In this document: piece after piece, positions 27,842-37,966 of the stretch
Numbering within the stretch: position 1 is the first letter of the stretch
Layout of the letters: each line of letters begins with the position of its first letter
Assembly: GCF_001718835.1 (NCBI RefSeq)
Contig: NZ_CP013443.1
Coordinates: 1,488,001-1,552,000, forward strand
Length of the DNA: 64,000 nt
From: Burkholderia cepacia
GTDB taxonomy: Bacteria > Pseudomonadota > Gammaproteobacteria > Burkholderiales > Burkholderiaceae
Direction: 5' to 3'
Notes under the pieces: generated by a model
Told to the model about the DNA's origin: nothing
Seen by the model: the letters and a program-made list of their open reading frames with translations, nothing else
Database searches by the model: none
Program-made: the position numbers and the translations under genes

Positions 27842-28752
27842 GCCGCCTCCGTGTGCGAATCGAGCGGCGCGTCGACGAGCGCGCGCAGCGAGTCGTAGCC
27901 CTTCTTCGCATACGCATAGCTCGGCGCGACGGCCGGATCCTGCTCGGCCTCGACGACGAGCCAGCCGCGATAGCCGTGCCGCTTCAGCAGGTCGATCAGC
28001 GTCGCGAAGTCGATTGCGCCGTCGCCCGGCACCGTGAACGCGCCGTTGATCACCGCGTCGAGAAAGCTCCAGTTGCGGTTGCGCGCGAGCCGGATCACGG
28101 CCGGCCGCACGTCCTTGCAATGCACGTGGCACACGCGCGCGATGTGGCGCTTCAGCACCTCGGCCGGATTGCCGCCCGCGAACGTGATGTGGCCCGCGTC
28201 GAACAGCAGGCCGACCGCGTCGCTCGTCGCGGCCATCAGCCGGTCGACGTCGTCGGGCGACTCGACGTACGCGCCCATGTGATGGTGATACGCGACGCGC
28301 ACGCCGCGGCTCAGCGTGTAGCGCGCGAACGCGTCGAGCCGCTCCGCGTAGCCGTCCCATTGCGCGTCGGTCGTGAAGCGCGGCCGCTGATACAGCGGCA
28401 CGGGCGCGCCCTGGATCGTGTCGGCGACTTCGCCGTAGACCATCACGGTCGCGCCGTTCTGCGCGAGCAGGTCGAGATGCGGATCGACCGCGGCGATTTC
28501 GTCGTCGACGCTGCGCTGCGCGAGGCGGCCCGAGTACCAGCCGGACACGAGCGACAGGCCGTATTCGCCGAGCAGCGCCTTGAGCGCCTGCGGCTCGCGC
28601 GGGAACTTGTTGCCGAGCTCGAAGCCTTCGTAGCCGATGTCGCGGCCTTCGGTCAGCGCGACCGCGAGCGGCGTCTCGCCGCCGAGCGACGGCAGGTCGT
28701 CGTTCATCCACGACAGGGGATTGATACCGATGCGGAATTCGAATGGATTCAT
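27838..28752 (-). CDS. iolE: Inosose dehydratase
   Basis: 304 residues. IolE dehydrates scyllo-inosose to 3D-trihydroxycyclohexane-dione, the second step of the pathway. A TIM-barrel (AP-endonuclease-2 fold) runs through the protein: IGINPLSWMNDD at the N-terminus, AYHHHMGAYVE near residue 150, LLFDAGHITFAGG near residue 190, VCHVHCKDVRP near residue 215 and VVEAEQDPA near residue 272, which provide the metal ligands. It is coupled by 4-base overlaps to both iolD and iolB. Confidence 0.97.
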   Translation of the reverse strand: MNPFEFRIGINPLSWMNDDLPSLGGETPLAVALTEGRDIGYEGFELGNKFPREPQALKALLGEYGLSLVSGWYSGRLAQRSVDDEIAAVDPHLDLLAQNGATVMVYGEVADTIQGAPVPLYQRPRFTTDAQWDGYAERLDAFARYTLSRGVRVAYHHHMGAYVESPDDVDRLMAATSDAVGLLFDAGHITFAGGNPAEVLKRHIARVCHVHCKDVRPAVIRLARNRNWSFLDAVINGAFTVPGDGAIDFATLIDLLKRHGYRGWLVVEAEQDPAVAPSYAYAKKGYDSLRALVDAPLDSHTEAA

Positions 28753-30662
28753 GCTGGAGATCCTGAACGGGAGAGGGCGCCCGTGCGGGCGGCGACCTGC
28801 TTGTCATACGCGCTGCGCGCGTCGCGCACCGCTTCGCGCGACGACACTTCGGGCACCGCGACTTCCCACCACCAGCCGCCTTCGGCCGTGGTGCGCGCGG
28901 GATCGGTGTCGATGCAGATCACATAGGTGCGGTCCGCGGCGCGCGCGCGCTGCAGCGCGGCGTCGAGCGCCGCGACGCCGGCGACGTGCTCCGCTTGCGC
29001 GCCGAGCGCGCGCGCATGCGCGGCGAAGTCGATCGCCGGCGCGCCGAGCGGGCCTTGCAGGCAATCGTCGAGCAGGTTGTTGAACGGCGCGCCGCCGCAT
29101 GCCTGCTGCAGCCGGTTGATGCAGCCGTAGCCGCGGTTGTCGAGCACGACGACGATCAGCTTCGCGCCGAGCATCACCGACGTCGCGATCTCGCTGTTCA
29201 TCATCAGGTAGCTGCCGTCGCCGACGATCACGATCACTTCGCGCGCGGGCCGCGCGAGCTTCGCGCCGAGGCCGCCCGCGACCTCGTAGCCCATGCACGA
29301 GTAGCCGTATTCGACGTGGTACGCGCCCGGCCGCCCCGCGCGCCACAGCTTGTGCAGTTCGGCCGGCAGCGTGCCGGCCGCGCACACGACGATGTCGGCG
29401 TCCGGCGACGCGCGATGCGAGCGCTGCACCGCGCCGATCACGTCGGCGTCGTACGGCAGCGCGCCCGCGCGCGGCGGCGCGTGCGTGATGCGCGACACCG
29501 CATCGCGCCACCCGGCCGCGAGTTCGTGCGCGCGCGCGGTCCACGCGCGCTCGGCGGACCAGTCGTCGAGCAGCGCATCGAGCGCGTCGAGCGCCGCGCA
29601 CGCGTCGGCTTCGACTGCGCACGCGTGATGCTTGAGTGCGTCGAACGCGTTCGCGTTGATGCCGATCACCGTTGCGTCCTTCGCGAACAGCGTATTCGAG
29701 CCGGTCGTGAAGTCCTGCAGCCGCGTGCCGACCGCGAACACCACGTCGGCCTGCGCGGCCGCGCGGTTCGCGGCGGGCGAGCCCGTCACGCCGAGCGCAC
29801 CCGCGTTGAGCGGATGGTCCCAGCGCAGCGCACCCTTGCCGGCCTGCGTCTCGCCGACCGGGATGCCGCGCTGTTTCGCGAACGCGGCGAGCGCGTGCGT
29901 GGCGCCTTCGCTGTACAGTACACCGCCGCCCGCGACGATGAACGGCCGGCGCGCGGCGCGCAGCGTCGCGAGCGCGGCTTCGAGCTCGGCGGGCACGGGC
30001 GCGGGCGCATGGAACGACACGGTGCGCGGCGCGAAGAACGCGGCCGGATAGTCGTAGGCCATCGCCTGCACGTCCTGCGGCAGCGCGAGCGTGACCGGGC
30101 CGCACTGCGCGGCGTCGGTCAGCACGCGCAGCGCGCGCGGCAGCGCGGTCAGGAGTTGCGCGGGATGGACGATGCGGTCGAAGTAGCGCGACACGGGCCG
30201 GAGCGTGTCGTTCGCCGACACGCCGCCGTCGCGGCCGTCCTCGACCTGTTGCAGCACGGGATCGGGCAGGCGCGACACGAACACGTCGCCGGGCAGCAGC
30301 AGCAGCGGCAGCCGGCCGACGTGCGCGAGCGCGGCGGAGGTCAGCATGTTGGTCGCGCCGGGGCCGATGCTCGACGTCGCCGCCATCATCCGCTGGCGGA
30401 AGTGCGCCTTCGCATACGCGATCGCGCTGTGCGCCATCGCCTGCTCGTTGTGCGCGCGATAGGTCGGCAGCACGTCGCGGTGCTGGTACAGCGCCTCGCC
30501 GAGCCCGGCCACGTTGCCGTGGCCGAAGATCGCGAACACGCCGCCGAACAGCGGCTCGGTGGCGCCGCTGCCGTCGCCGGTGTCGACCCGCTGCGCGGCC
30601 AGGTAGCGCACGAGCGCCTGCGCGGCGGTCAGGCGGATCGTGCCGTTGGAGGATGCGTTCAC
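28749..30662 (-). CDS. iolD: THcHDO hydrolase (ThDP-dependent)
   Basis: 637 residues from GTG 30662, which is preceded by CAGGAGCC. An alternative ATG at 30707 with TAAGGAGG only 4 bases upstream would add 15 residues; the family N-terminus (TIRLTAAQALVRYL) favours the shorter form. IolD opens the ring of 3D-(3,5/4)-trihydroxycyclohexane-1,2-dione. It has the three ThDP-enzyme domains: the N-terminal pyrimidine domain with FGHGNVAGLGEAL, the middle domain with VFAVGTRLQDFTTGS, and the C-terminal ThDP motif GDGSYLMMNSEIATSVM. It lies between iolC and iolE. Confidence 0.96.
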   Translation of the reverse strand: MNASSNGTIRLTAAQALVRYLAAQRVDTGDGSGATEPLFGGVFAIFGHGNVAGLGEALYQHRDVLPTYRAHNEQAMAHSAIAYAKAHFRQRMMAATSSIGPGATNMLTSAALAHVGRLPLLLLPGDVFVSRLPDPVLQQVEDGRDGGVSANDTLRPVSRYFDRIVHPAQLLTALPRALRVLTDAAQCGPVTLALPQDVQAMAYDYPAAFFAPRTVSFHAPAPVPAELEAALATLRAARRPFIVAGGGVLYSEGATHALAAFAKQRGIPVGETQAGKGALRWDHPLNAGALGVTGSPAANRAAAQADVVFAVGTRLQDFTTGSNTLFAKDATVIGINANAFDALKHHACAVEADACAALDALDALLDDWSAERAWTARAHELAAGWRDAVSRITHAPPRAGALPYDADVIGAVQRSHRASPDADIVVCAAGTLPAELHKLWRAGRPGAYHVEYGYSCMGYEVAGGLGAKLARPAREVIVIVGDGSYLMMNSEIATSVMLGAKLIVVVLDNRGYGCINRLQQACGGAPFNNLLDDCLQGPLGAPAIDFAAHARALGAQAEHVAGVAALDAALQRARAADRTYVICIDTDPARTTAEGGWWWEVAVPEVSSREAVRDARSAYDKQVAARTGALSRSGSPA

Positions 30663-30716
30663 GATAGGCTCCTGAAGGGAGACGCCGAAGGGCGCGGGAT
30701 GATGCATCGGGCCTCC

Positions 30717-32693
30717 TTACGCGACGCGGCGCGCGGCCGGCATGCCGTGACGCGCGGCGCGCCATGCGCCGATCAGCGTCTCGAACGTCGCGCGCACGCG
30801 GGCGACCAGCGCCGCGTCGTCGATCTCGCCGGCGAGCCACGCGCGGCTCGGCTCGTGGAAGATCGTGCGGCCGACCGTGAAGCCGCGGCAGCTCGCCGAC
30901 GCCGCGGCGGCCGGAAAGCCGCGCGTCAATTCGTCGACGCTCGCCGACAGCCCGAGCAGCACGACGCCGCGGCAGTGCGGGTCGCGCTCGGCGATCAGCG
31001 CGTCGATCGCGTGCCATTGCGCGGCGTCGAGCGGCGCGAGCTTCCACCATTCAGGGTAGATGCCGAGGTTGTACAGGCGCTTCAACGCGCGATACACGAC
31101 GTCGGGCCCTTGCGGCAGGTCCGCGCGGCGCGGCGGAATCATTTCCAGCAGCAGTTCGTTGCCGCTCGCCTGCACCGCGTCGTACAGCGTGCGCAGCTGC
31201 GTTTCCTGCTCGATGCGCTGCTCGATCGGCTCGTCCGGATGGAACTGCACGAGGCATTTCGCGACGTGCTCGTGCGGCCAGCTCGCGAGCGTCGTGCCCA
31301 CCGAGCGGCCGTGGTCGAATTCGAGCGGCACCGAGCCCGGCAGCTCGACCGGGCGGCCGACCCACCAGCCGCGCCCGGTGGCGGCGTTCAGCGCGTCCTG
31401 GCCGTAGCGGTCGTCGATCAGCACGCCGATCCGGCCCGCGAGGCCGAGCTGCGCTTCGGTCTGCGCGACCGCGTCGACGAACAGGCGCTTCAGCGCGTCG
31501 ATCCGTGCGAGCGGCGCGCCGGTCTGCTGCGCGAGCTCGAAGAACTGGTTGCGATGATCGAACGCGAAGCCGAGCACCTCGTCGCGCGGCACGCGCGGCG
31601 GCGTGACGCGATGCAGGTGCGCGAGCGTGTGGTCGAGATCGGGGCGGCGCATCTTCGCGGGATCGCGCTGCGCTTCTTCCAGGAAGTAGCGCAACTCGGC
31701 TGGCGTCGGCATAGCCGGCGAACAGCCGTGGCGCGATACGACGATCGCGCCGCACGCGTTCGCGATGCGCGCCGCTTCGTCGAGCGAACGGCCGCGCAGC
31801 CATTGCGACAGGAAGCCGGCCGCGAACGCGTCGCCCGCGCCGAGCACGTTCATCACGTCGACCTCGACGCCGCCGACGAGCGCCAGCGCGTCGAGCGACG
31901 CCGGCACCCGGCCTTCGACGATCGAGCAGCCGAGCGCGCCGCGCTTGACGACCAGCGTCGCGTTCGTGATGGCGCGCACCATCGCGAGCGCGTCGAGCAG
32001 CGTGTCCTTGCCGCCGGCTATGCGGAATTCCTCTTCGGTGCCGATGATCAGGTCGAACAGCGGCAGGATGCGCTGCAGGTGCGCGGTCACGCCTTCGTTC
32101 GCGATGAAGCGGGTCTCGCCGTCGGCCTTGCCGGTCAGGCCCCACAGCACGGGCCGGTAGTCGATGTCGAGCACCGTGCGTACCTGGTTGCGGCGCGCAT
32201 GGTCGAGCGCGCGCCGGCTCGCGCGGTTCACCTGCTCGGTCGAGAAGTGGGTGCCGGTGATCAGCAGCGCCTTCGCGGACGCGATGAACGCCTCGTCGAA
32301 GTCGCCTTCGTCGAGCGCCATGTCCGCGCAGTTCTCGCGCACGAACAGCAGCGGGAACGTGTCGCGATCCTTCAGCCCGAGCAGCACCAGCGCGGTGAGG
32401 CGTTCGCGGTCGGTCTGCAGCTGGCTCGTGTCGCAGCCTTCGCGCTCGAGCGTCTCGCTCAGGAAACGCCCCATGTGGTCGTGGCCGACGCGCGACAGCA
32501 TCGACGCTTTCAGGCCGAGCCGCGCGCAGCCGAACGCGACGTTGCCGGACGAGCCGCCGAGGTACTTCGCGAAGCTCGTCACGTCCTCGAGCCGCGCGCC
32601 GATCTGCTGCGCATAGAGGTCGACCGCGACGCGCCCGATGCAGATCACGTCGAGCGGCCGGTTCTGCGCAAAGGTGTGGGATGAGAGTGCCAT
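30717..32693 (-). CDS. iolC: Fused 5-dehydro-2-deoxygluconokinase / DKGP aldolase-type protein
   Basis: 658 residues. Residues 1-330 are a PfkB-family sugar kinase: ICIGRVAVDLYAQQ, GGSSGNVAFGCARLG, and the catalytic GAGDAFAAGFLSQWL near residue 287. Residues 340-650 are a DUF2090 domain (FDHRNQFFELAQQTG, then VLIDDRYGQDAL), which in these fused proteins is thought to do the aldolase step, replacing a separate IolJ. It phosphorylates 2-deoxy-5-keto-gluconate and probably splits the product to dihydroxyacetone phosphate and malonate semialdehyde. It is followed 10 bases downstream by the longer iolD start and preceded by the ABC transporter genes. Confidence 0.93.
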   Translation of the reverse strand: MALSSHTFAQNRPLDVICIGRVAVDLYAQQIGARLEDVTSFAKYLGGSSGNVAFGCARLGLKASMLSRVGHDHMGRFLSETLEREGCDTSQLQTDRERLTALVLLGLKDRDTFPLLFVRENCADMALDEGDFDEAFIASAKALLITGTHFSTEQVNRASRRALDHARRNQVRTVLDIDYRPVLWGLTGKADGETRFIANEGVTAHLQRILPLFDLIIGTEEEFRIAGGKDTLLDALAMVRAITNATLVVKRGALGCSIVEGRVPASLDALALVGGVEVDVMNVLGAGDAFAAGFLSQWLRGRSLDEAARIANACGAIVVSRHGCSPAMPTPAELRYFLEEAQRDPAKMRRPDLDHTLAHLHRVTPPRVPRDEVLGFAFDHRNQFFELAQQTGAPLARIDALKRLFVDAVAQTEAQLGLAGRIGVLIDDRYGQDALNAATGRGWWVGRPVELPGSVPLEFDHGRSVGTTLASWPHEHVAKCLVQFHPDEPIEQRIEQETQLRTLYDAVQASGNELLLEMIPPRRADLPQGPDVVYRALKRLYNLGIYPEWWKLAPLDAAQWHAIDALIAERDPHCRGVVLLGLSASVDELTRGFPAAAASASCRGFTVGRTIFHEPSRAWLAGEIDDAALVARVRATFETLIGAWRAARHGMPAARRVA

Positions 32694-32706
32694 GGAAAAT
32701 CCTGGG

Positions 32707-33510
<804 letters not shown>

Positions 33511-33523
33511 GGCAAGCCTCCCG

Positions 33524-34660
33524 TTACGATTGCGACACGCGCCGGCGCACGTAGTGGTTGAACAGCACCGCGATCAGCAGCATCACGCCGAGGAACACGC
33601 GGAACCAGTCGGAGCTGATGTTGGTGTACGTGATGCCGATCTGCACGACGCCGAAGATCAGCGCGCCGAACGCGGCGCCGACCACCGAGCCGTAGCCGCC
33701 CGTGAGCAGCGTGCCGCCGATCACGGCCGCGATGATCGCCTCGAACTCCTTCTGCAGCCCGCGGTCCGCGGCGGCCGAGCCGATGTCGGCGACCTGCAGC
33801 ACCGCGAACAGGCACGCGCAGAACGCGGTCAGCACGAACAGCGAGATCTTCACGCGGCGCACCGGCACGCCGACGTTCTTCGCGGCGTTCGCATCGCCGC
33901 CGACCGCGAGGATCCAGTTGCCGTAGCGCGTCTTCGCGAGCACGAACGCGCCGATCGCGGTGACGGCGAACCACCACAGGATCACCTTCGGCACGCCCGG
34001 CACCAGCGGCTCGCCGTTGTCGAGCGTGCGGCCGAGGCCGTGCTGCGCGAGCCAGCGGAACAGGTCGTGGAACGCGACGCCCTGGAACAGCGTGTGCGTG
34101 AGCCAGTCCTGATGGGCGATGTCGCCGAGCCCCGAGATGATCGTGCGATCCGCGAACATGATCGACAGCGCGAGCGTGAGGCCGCGCAGGATGAACAGGA
34201 ACGCGAGCGTGACGATGAACGACGGCAGCCGCGTGCGCATTACGAGGTAGCCGTTCAGCGCGCCGAGCGCCATCGAGCCCGCGAACGCGAAGATCACCGC
34301 GCCCCAGATCGGCCAGTGGAAGTACGCGGTCGGGATCGCGACCATCATCCCCGCGAAGCCGATCATCGAGCCGATCGACAGGTCGAATTCGCCCGCGACC
34401 ATCAGCAGGCACGCGCCGACCGCGAGGATGCCGAGGTAGGCCGCGACCTGCGACCAGTTCATGATGCCGTCGAGGTTGAACATGCCCGACCCGCCCGCGC
34501 CGAGCGCGAACACCACGAACACGAGCACGGTGCCGGAAATCGCGGCGAATTCGGGACGGTTGAGGAAGCGCTGGAACCACGCTTCGTTGCGCACGCGCTC
34601 GTCGGCGCGCGCCTCCGGCTGAGGCGAATGCGCGGACAGATGCTTACCGGCTACACCCAT
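33524..34660 (-). CDS. Sugar ABC transporter permease (CUT2, inositol-type)
   Basis: 378 residues with about ten membrane helices. It begins with a long cytoplasmic arm and carries VAGEFDLSIGSMIGFAGMM near residue 90 and AVIGGTLLTGGYGSVVGA near residue 310, both hallmarks of the RbsC/FrcC-type permease family. It partners with the adjacent ATPase (13 bases between them) and the binding protein upstream. Substrate inferred from the iol context as myo-inositol or a related polyol. Confidence 0.9.
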   Translation of the reverse strand: MGVAGKHLSAHSPQPEARADERVRNEAWFQRFLNRPEFAAISGTVLVFVVFALGAGGSGMFNLDGIMNWSQVAAYLGILAVGACLLMVAGEFDLSIGSMIGFAGMMVAIPTAYFHWPIWGAVIFAFAGSMALGALNGYLVMRTRLPSFIVTLAFLFILRGLTLALSIMFADRTIISGLGDIAHQDWLTHTLFQGVAFHDLFRWLAQHGLGRTLDNGEPLVPGVPKVILWWFAVTAIGAFVLAKTRYGNWILAVGGDANAAKNVGVPVRRVKISLFVLTAFCACLFAVLQVADIGSAAADRGLQKEFEAIIAAVIGGTLLTGGYGSVVGAAFGALIFGVVQIGITYTNISSDWFRVFLGVMLLIAVLFNHYVRRRVSQS

Positions 34661-34753
34661 GATGTCTCCTTGATGCCCGGCGGGCGGGGCGGGGGCCCCC
34701 GCGTCGCCGGTGAAGCGCGCAGCGCTGCGCCGCGCGACGAACAGGCCCTGGGG

Positions 34754-35800
34754 TCAGCGATACTGGCCCGCGTACTTCACGACCTTGTCGAGGTTGTCCT
34801 TCGTGATGAAGCCGGGGCCCGAGCGGATGTTCTTCGGGCCGTACGACGGCTGCAGGCCGTAGGTCGACATGCGCGCCTGGAACTTCGGGTTCGCCTCGAG
34901 GAGCTGGCGGATCTTCGCGGGGTCGGTCGTCTTGTTCTTCCGCACGATCGCGAGCACGGCGACCGGGATGTAGCCCTGCAGGTACGGCTGCTGGTCGATC
35001 GCGAACTGGATCGTGCCCGCGCGGATCGCCTTCGCGATGTCGTCCGAGAAATCGAACGTCGCGAAGTAGAGCTTGCCGCCGAGCCCCATCTGCTGGACCG
35101 CCTTCAGCGACGCCGCGGCCGGCACCGGGCCGAGCGTGAGGATCGCCTGCGTGTTCGGGTGGTTGCGCAGGTACGCGCTGACCTTCGACTGGATCTCGGT
35201 CGGGTCCTGGCCCGAATCGATCGTCGAGGTCTTGTAGTCGGCGCCGATCGCGTCCGCGAAGCCGCGGCAGCGGTCGAACGACACGCTGTTGGTCGCGATG
35301 TGGTTCACGCACAGGAACGACTTCACGCCCGCGGCCTTCGCCTTCTCGCCGGCCGCGTGGCCCGCGAAGTATTCGGGCTGGCCGACGTGCATGATCGCGC
35401 CGAGCTGCGCGCTTTGTTCCTCGGTGCCCGAGTTGATCGTGACGAGCGGGATCTTCTTCGCGGTGACCTTGCCGAGCGAGTTCTTCAGCACGTCGTAGTC
35501 GGCGATCGTCGTGATCACGCCGTCGTAGTCGCGCGCGGCCGACTGCTCGATCAGACGCGCCATGTCCGCGATGTCGCCGTTCGGCGGATTGCGGTAGTCG
35601 GTCTTCACGTCGAAATCCTCGTCGGCCTGCCTGATCGCGTTCTTGATCGTGTTCCACCACGAATCGGAATCGGGCGCGTGGCTCACCAGCACGAAATGAC
35701 CGTCGGCCTGCGCCGCCGGCGCGGCGAGCCCGGCCGCCGCGACGACGGCGAACGTTGCAGCGATGGCCCGGACGGCAGCCTTGCCCAAGCAAAGTCTCAT
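34754..35800 (-). CDS. Periplasmic sugar-binding protein (inositol-type ABC importer)
   Basis: 348 residues. A Sec signal (FAVVAAAGLAAPAAQA, cleavage near residue 32) precedes a type I periplasmic-binding fold: FVLVSHAPDSDSWWNTIKNA, DYDGVITTIADYDVL, a hinge with PLVTINSG, and a second lobe with AILTLGPVPAAASLKA and FATFDFSDDIAKA. This is typical of ribose/fructose/inositol-binding proteins. It is the first gene of the minus-strand iol operon, 93 bases upstream of the permease, and is read from the divergent promoter region shared with the RpiR regulator. Confidence 0.9.
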   Translation of the reverse strand: MRLCLGKAAVRAIAATFAVVAAAGLAAPAAQADGHFVLVSHAPDSDSWWNTIKNAIRQADEDFDVKTDYRNPPNGDIADMARLIEQSAARDYDGVITTIADYDVLKNSLGKVTAKKIPLVTINSGTEEQSAQLGAIMHVGQPEYFAGHAAGEKAKAAGVKSFLCVNHIATNSVSFDRCRGFADAIGADYKTSTIDSGQDPTEIQSKVSAYLRNHPNTQAILTLGPVPAAASLKAVQQMGLGGKLYFATFDFSDDIAKAIRAGTIQFAIDQQPYLQGYIPVAVLAIVRKNKTTDPAKIRQLLEANPKFQARMSTYGLQPSYGPKNIRSGPGFITKDNLDKVVKYAGQYR

Positions 35801-35914
35801 GTCTCCACCTTTCTCTGTCTGTCGTTCTTGGATCGACGCGGCGCGGTGATGCGCGGTGATGCAAAGCCGCCGCGTTCACGAGCAAGCGTAGGTCAAGTCG
35901 ACCGTGAATGCAAA

Positions 35915-35954
35915 GAAAATTTTATTTTTCGATTCGATGGAAAATCTGTTCCAT
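35915..35954. promoter_or_regulatory. IolR-type operators (GGAA-N6-TTCC)
   Basis: A perfect inverted repeat ATGGAA-AATCTG-TTCCAT (35937-35954) contains GGAA-N6-TTCC, the motif reported for rhizobial IolR proteins of the RpiR family. A second half-matching copy, GAAAA-N6-TTTTC (35915-35930), lies 6 bases to the left. Both sit in the AT-rich region between the binding-protein gene and the regulator gene. Confidence 0.65.
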
Positions 35955-35977
35955 TTCGGCGGGCGCGTGCCTATACT
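35949..35977 (+). promoter_or_regulatory. Predicted promoter of the regulator-iolG operon
   Basis: TTCCAT (35949-35954) as -35 and TATACT (35972-35977) as -10 are 17 bases apart, 68 bases before the regulator ATG. The -35 is the right half of the operator palindrome, so a bound repressor would block this promoter and give autoregulation. Confidence 0.45.
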
Positions 35978-36045
35978 CGGTTCACGAAGGAGACGACACA
36001 ACCCGGCGCGGGCGGCCCCGCCGCGCCTTGCGAGCCGACCATCCC

Positions 36046-36939
36046 ATGCAAGACGATTCTTCCACTCCCGATGTCGCCGGCGCGACCGACGTCGATGCGC
36101 TGCTGCAGCGCATCACCGATGCCTACGATTCGCTGCCGCGGCAATTGAAGAGCATCGCGTCGTACATCGACGAGCACCGCGCGAGCGTGATGATGGACCG
36201 AACGAGCGACATCGCCGAGCGCTGCGGCGTGCATCCGTCCGCGGTCGTGCGCTTCGCGCAGCGCTTCGGCTTTTCCGGCTTTTCGGACCTGCAGGCGGTG
36301 TTCCGGGACGCGTACACGGGCCAGAACCCGACCGCGCAGAGCTACCAGCAGCGCATCCGCCGGCTGATCGACGAGACGGCCGGCCCGCTGTCGGGCGGCT
36401 CGGTCGCGCGCGAGTTCATCGACGCGTCGCGCGCGGGGCTCGACGAGCTCGCGGCCGGCCTCGACGACGGCCAGTTCGACGCGGCGGTGACGATGCTCGA
36501 GCGCGCCGAGAACATCTACGTGATCGGCGTGCGCCGCTCGTTTCCGGTCGCGAGCTACATCGTGTATGCGCTGCAGCATACGGCCAAGCGCGTGCATCTC
36601 GTGTCCGGCCTCGGCGGGATGTATCGCGAGCAGATCCGCAGCGTGCGCAAGGGCGACGTCGTGATCGCGATCAGCTTCGCGCCGTACGGCAAGGAAACCC
36701 AGTACTGCCTGCGGGCGGCGCGCCACAACCATGCGCAGACGCTGGTGATCACCGACAGCCGCCTGTCGCCGCTCGTGCGCGACGCGGGCGCCCATTTGCT
36801 GGTGAAGGAGGGGAGCGCGTTCGCGTTCCGTTCGCTGACCAGCACGATCTGCCTGTGCCAGGCGCTGTTCATCGCGCTCGCGTACCGGCTGGAATTGAAC
36901 GTCGAAGAAGCGAAAGAGACTGGAGGATACGATGACTGA
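36046..36939 (+). CDS. RpiR/MurR-family regulator (IolR-like)
   Basis: 297 residues from ATG 36046; longer upstream frames have no ribosome site. An N-terminal RpiR helix-turn-helix (about residues 15-90, with TSDIAERCGVHPSAVVRFAQ) is followed by a SIS sugar-phosphate-binding domain (residues 125-265, with YVIGVRRSFPVASYIVYAL and VVIAISFAPYGKET). RpiR-type IolR proteins repress inositol genes until a pathway intermediate binds. It lies divergent from the transporter-iol operon, next to the GGAA-N6-TTCC site, and overlaps iolG by 8 bases. Confidence 0.9.
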   Translation: MQDDSSTPDVAGATDVDALLQRITDAYDSLPRQLKSIASYIDEHRASVMMDRTSDIAERCGVHPSAVVRFAQRFGFSGFSDLQAVFRDAYTGQNPTAQSYQQRIRRLIDETAGPLSGGSVAREFIDASRAGLDELAAGLDDGQFDAAVTMLERAENIYVIGVRRSFPVASYIVYALQHTAKRVHLVSGLGGMYREQIRSVRKGDVVIAISFAPYGKETQYCLRAARHNHAQTLVITDSRLSPLVRDAGAHLLVKEGSAFAFRSLTSTICLCQALFIALAYRLELNVEEAKETGGYDD

Positions 36940-37948
36940 CCAACGGGCGACCCTCGACGTCGCCGTGTTCGGCGCGGGCCGGATCGGCCGCATTCACGCA
37001 GGCAACCTCGCGCGCCAGCCGGGCGTGCGGCTCAAGTACGTCGTCGACGTGAACCGGGCGGCGGCCGACGCGCTCGCCGCGCAGCACGGCGCGCGCGCGG
37101 TCGATCGCGACGCGGCGCTCGGCGATCCGGCGGTCGGCGCGAGCGTCGTCTGCTCGAGCACCGACACGCACGCGGACCTGATCCTGCAGTCGGCCGCTGC
37201 GGGCAAGGCCGTGTTCTGCGAGAAGCCCGTCGACCTGGGCGTCGAGCGGGCCCGCGCGTGCGAGCAGGCGGTCGCGCAGGCGGGCGTCGTCTGCATGATC
37301 GGCTTCCAGCGCCGCTTCGACCCGACGTTCGCCGCGCTGAAGGCGCGCGTCGAGCGCGGCGAGATCGGCGCGCCGGAAATGCTGGTCGTCACGAGCCGCG
37401 ACCCGGGCGCGCCGCCCGTCGACTACCTCCGCAGCTCGGGCGGCATCTTCAAGGACATGCTGATCCACGACTTCGACGTGTTCCGCTGGATCCTCGGCGA
37501 CGACGCCGATACGATCCACGCGACCGGCAGCTGCCTGTCCGACCCGGCGATCGCCGATGCGGGCGACATCGATTCGACCGCCGTGACGATCCGCACGCGG
37601 CGCGGGCTGCTGTGCCAGATCAACACCGCGCGGCGCGCCGCATACGGCTACGACCAGCGTTTCGAGGTACTCGGCAGCAGCGGGATGCTGCAGGCCGGCA
37701 ACGCGCGGCCGACCGAGGTGACCGGCTATTCGGCGCGCGCGGTGTCGACCGACCTGCCGGAGGCGTTCTTCCTCGAGCGCTATCGGGTGGCCTATGCGCG
37801 CGAGATCGAGCACTTCTTCGCGGCGGTCGCGCGCGGCGAGCCGGTGCGCACGACGATCGCCGACGGCGTGAAGGCGCTCGAGCTCGCGGAAGCTGCGACC
37901 CGTTCGTGGCGCGAAGGGCGCGCGATCCGGCTCGGCGGCGCGGACTGA
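36932..37948 (+). CDS. iolG: Inositol 2-dehydrogenase
   Basis: 338 residues. IolG oxidises myo-inositol to 2-keto-myo-inositol with NAD, the first step of the pathway. The Rossmann motif FGAGRIGRIHAGNL is at residues 13-26, the conserved FCEKP near residue 96 binds cofactor and substrate, and KDMLIHDFDVFRWI near residue 173 carries the catalytic Asp and His. Overlapping the regulator by 8 bases means it is translated with it, an arrangement that keeps the sensor and the first enzyme together. A second dehydrogenase follows. Confidence 0.94.
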   Translation: MTDQRATLDVAVFGAGRIGRIHAGNLARQPGVRLKYVVDVNRAAADALAAQHGARAVDRDAALGDPAVGASVVCSSTDTHADLILQSAAAGKAVFCEKPVDLGVERARACEQAVAQAGVVCMIGFQRRFDPTFAALKARVERGEIGAPEMLVVTSRDPGAPPVDYLRSSGGIFKDMLIHDFDVFRWILGDDADTIHATGSCLSDPAIADAGDIDSTAVTIRTRRGLLCQINTARRAAYGYDQRFEVLGSSGMLQAGNARPTEVTGYSARAVSTDLPEAFFLERYRVAYAREIEHFFAAVARGEPVRTTIADGVKALELAEAATRSWREGRAIRLGGAD

Positions 37949-37966
37949 CCCGGGGAGGGCGAGCAG

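Noticed and set aside
28986..32684. Long plus-strand open frame opposite iolD and iolC
   Set aside because: Antisense shadow of two confident genes; low-complexity Arg/Val/Ala composition and no ribosome site.
35908..36045. Extended in-frame start for the RpiR regulator
   Set aside because: It would read through the operator and promoter region; ATG 36046 fits the family N-terminus.
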